DNA of 64,000 nucleotides from Breoghania sp. L-A4 (lineage in GTDB: Bacteria > Pseudomonadota > Alphaproteobacteria > Rhizobiales > Stappiaceae), in assembly GCF_003432385.1 (NCBI RefSeq), contig NZ_CP031841.1, forward strand, positions 124,001 through 188,000, written 5' to 3'. The notes under the pieces are model-generated. The model ran no database searches. It was given only the letters and a program-made list of their open reading frames with translations, and was not told the origin of the DNA. Below, piece after piece: positions 62,975-64,000 of this stretch; within the stretch, counting starts at the first letter, position 1; every line of letters starts with the position of its first letter. The position numbers and the translations under genes are program-made.

Positions 62975-64000
62975 ATGACAGCACAAGAGCTGCCGAATTT
63001 CCATCACTTGCGCGCCTTCAGCCTGACCGCGCATCTGCGCTCCGTGCACGGCGCCGCGCGGCAGGCGCATCTGTCGCAGCCCGCCGTGACCCAGGCCATC
63101 GGACGGCTGGAGAAGCGTTTCGACTGCCGGTTTTTCGAACGCCGCAGCACTGGGATGTACCCCACGCCGCTGGGCGAGATCATGCTGTTGCGCGTCGACC
63201 GGGCGCTGGATCTGCTGGACGGGGCGGCGCGGCGAATCGGCGAGAGCGCGCGGCGCAACGCTCGGGCGCGGCCGGCGCCGCTCGACCGCATGGCGACGAC
63301 GACGCAGCTGCGCGCGCTGATCGCCATTTCGCAGACCGGCAGCTTTTCGGCCGCCGCGCGGGCTATCGACCAGGCGCAGCCGTCCGTGCACCGGGCGGGG
63401 CGGGATCTGGAAAAGCTCGCCGGCGTGCCGCTGTTCGAACGCATCAGCCACGGTGTTGCCTTGACGCCTCACGGCCGGCTGCTGGCCATGCGCGCCAGCC
63501 TGGCGTTCAAGGAAATTGAGGCCGCCGGCGAGGACCTGGAAGCGGCCAAGGGCGTAGTCCGGGGCCGGCTCATCATCGGGACATTGCCGCTGGTGCGAAC
63601 GGAGCTGGTGCCCGCGGCACTGGCCGGGATGACGGGCGCCTATCCGGATGCCGAGATCAGCGTCATCGACGGCCCCTACGACGGGCAGCTGACGGCCCTG
63701 CGCACGGGCGAGATCGACATGCTGATCGGCGCGCTGCGCGAGCCCGCGCCCGCCGACGACGTGGAGGAGCGCGCGCTGTTTTTCGATACCCTGTCGGTGA
63801 TCGCCCGGCGCGGCCATCCGCTCGCGGGCCGCACGACCATCGGCATCGACGATCTCAGGCGCTACGGCTGGGTGGTACCGCGCGCCAGCACGCCGACACG
63901 CGAACATTTCGACGCGCTGATGCGTACCGGCAACGAGGCGCCGCCGCCGGGACTGATCGTCACCTCGTCGCTGGTGGTGCTGCGCGGACTGCTGCTCAAG
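62975..64000 (+). CDS. LysR-type regulator with two tandem HTH domains (partial)
   Basis: The 342 codons present run off the window. The first HTH is at residues 10-68 (FHHLRAFSLTAHLRSVHGAA, LSQPAVTQAIGRLEKRFDCRFFERR). A second complete HTH follows at 110-168 (QLRALIAISQTGSFSAAARA, QPSVHRAGRDLEKLAGVPLFERI). The effector-binding domain starts near 196 (GRLIIGTLPLVRTELVPAAL). Divergent from the galB operon, it probably controls it in response to a pathway intermediate. A palindrome sits at its own start. Confidence 0.9.
   Translation, partial: MTAQELPNFHHLRAFSLTAHLRSVHGAARQAHLSQPAVTQAIGRLEKRFDCRFFERRSTGMYPTPLGEIMLLRVDRALDLLDGAARRIGESARRNARARPAPLDRMATTTQLRALIAISQTGSFSAAARAIDQAQPSVHRAGRDLEKLAGVPLFERISHGVALTPHGRLLAMRASLAFKEIEAAGEDLEAAKGVVRGRLIIGTLPLVRTELVPAALAGMTGAYPDAEISVIDGPYDGQLTALRTGEIDMLIGALREPAPADDVEERALFFDTLSVIARRGHPLAGRTTIGIDDLRRYGWVVPRASTPTREHFDALMRTGNEAPPPGLIVTSSLVVLRGLLLK

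Overview
The window is high-GC, gene-dense chromosomal DNA of an alphaproteobacterium, most likely of the order Hyphomicrobiales (Rhizobiales). The evidence is gene content and order: hrcA next to rph-rdgB-hemW, a chorismate mutase-hisC-tyrC cluster, metX-metW with ATGA overlap, phaR divergent from phaA-phaB, glnK-amtB, DUF2852 and TspO proteins, and many GC-rich palindromic repeats between genes. The species cannot be named from the sequence alone. No rRNA, tRNA, CRISPR array, insertion sequence or replication origin was seen.

Layout. 0-8.5 kb: a MoeB/ThiF-type E1 protein, HrcA, RNase PH, the RdgB nucleotide pyrophosphatase, HemW, an intracellular PHB depolymerase with an extra helix-hairpin-helix tail, DUF2852, and a YgjP-type metallopeptidase. 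8.5-14.2 kb: TypA/BipA, a MarR regulator with its own operator plus a Bcr/CflA drug exporter, and a Tat-exported PhoD. 14.4-23.6 kb: folP-folK, TspO, a ferredoxin-like protein, a PagL-like lipid A deacylase, argG, a DUF985 cupin, gloB, a methyltransferase and metW/metX. 23.8-33.4 kb: chorismate mutase, hisC, tyrC, a SulP transporter, a GGDEF-EAL protein, ispA, mtgA and rpmF. 33.5-49.7 kb: ggt, a GlcG/HbpS protein, the PHB genes phaR/phaA/phaB, a MAPEG protein, AlkA, GluQ-RS, AEC and LysE transporters, a soluble hybrid kinase, a DsbA-like isomerase, a PAP2 phosphatase, a DAO oxidoreductase and a host-attachment protein. 49.9-54.2 kb: phhB, tusA (frame-disrupted), DUF924, glnK-amtB and a frame-disrupted metallo-beta-lactamase gene.

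54.4-56.1 kb is a more AT-rich DarTG toxin-antitoxin module, an ssDNA ADP-ribosyltransferase with its macrodomain antitoxin. An out-of-frame ORF with the strong ribosome site overlaps the toxin start. After a GH13 sugar phosphorylase comes a five-gene operon (58.2-62.8 kb) for the lower branch of gallate/protocatechuate 4,5-cleavage: galB, ligK/galC, ligI, galD and an unassigned 6PGDH-like dehydrogenase. It is divergent from a LysR regulator that carries two tandem HTH domains and runs off the window end.

Across the window, palindromic repeats fill six of the seven gaps longer than 100 bp between converging genes, the exception being the gap beside darTG. One 123-126 bp double-hairpin family occurs three times, each time between convergent genes. 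The candidate new biology is the translational arrangement of darT, the double-HTH LysR with a palindrome at its own start, the PHB depolymerase-HhH fusion, a terminator-like hairpin in the typA leader, and a structured metX leader.
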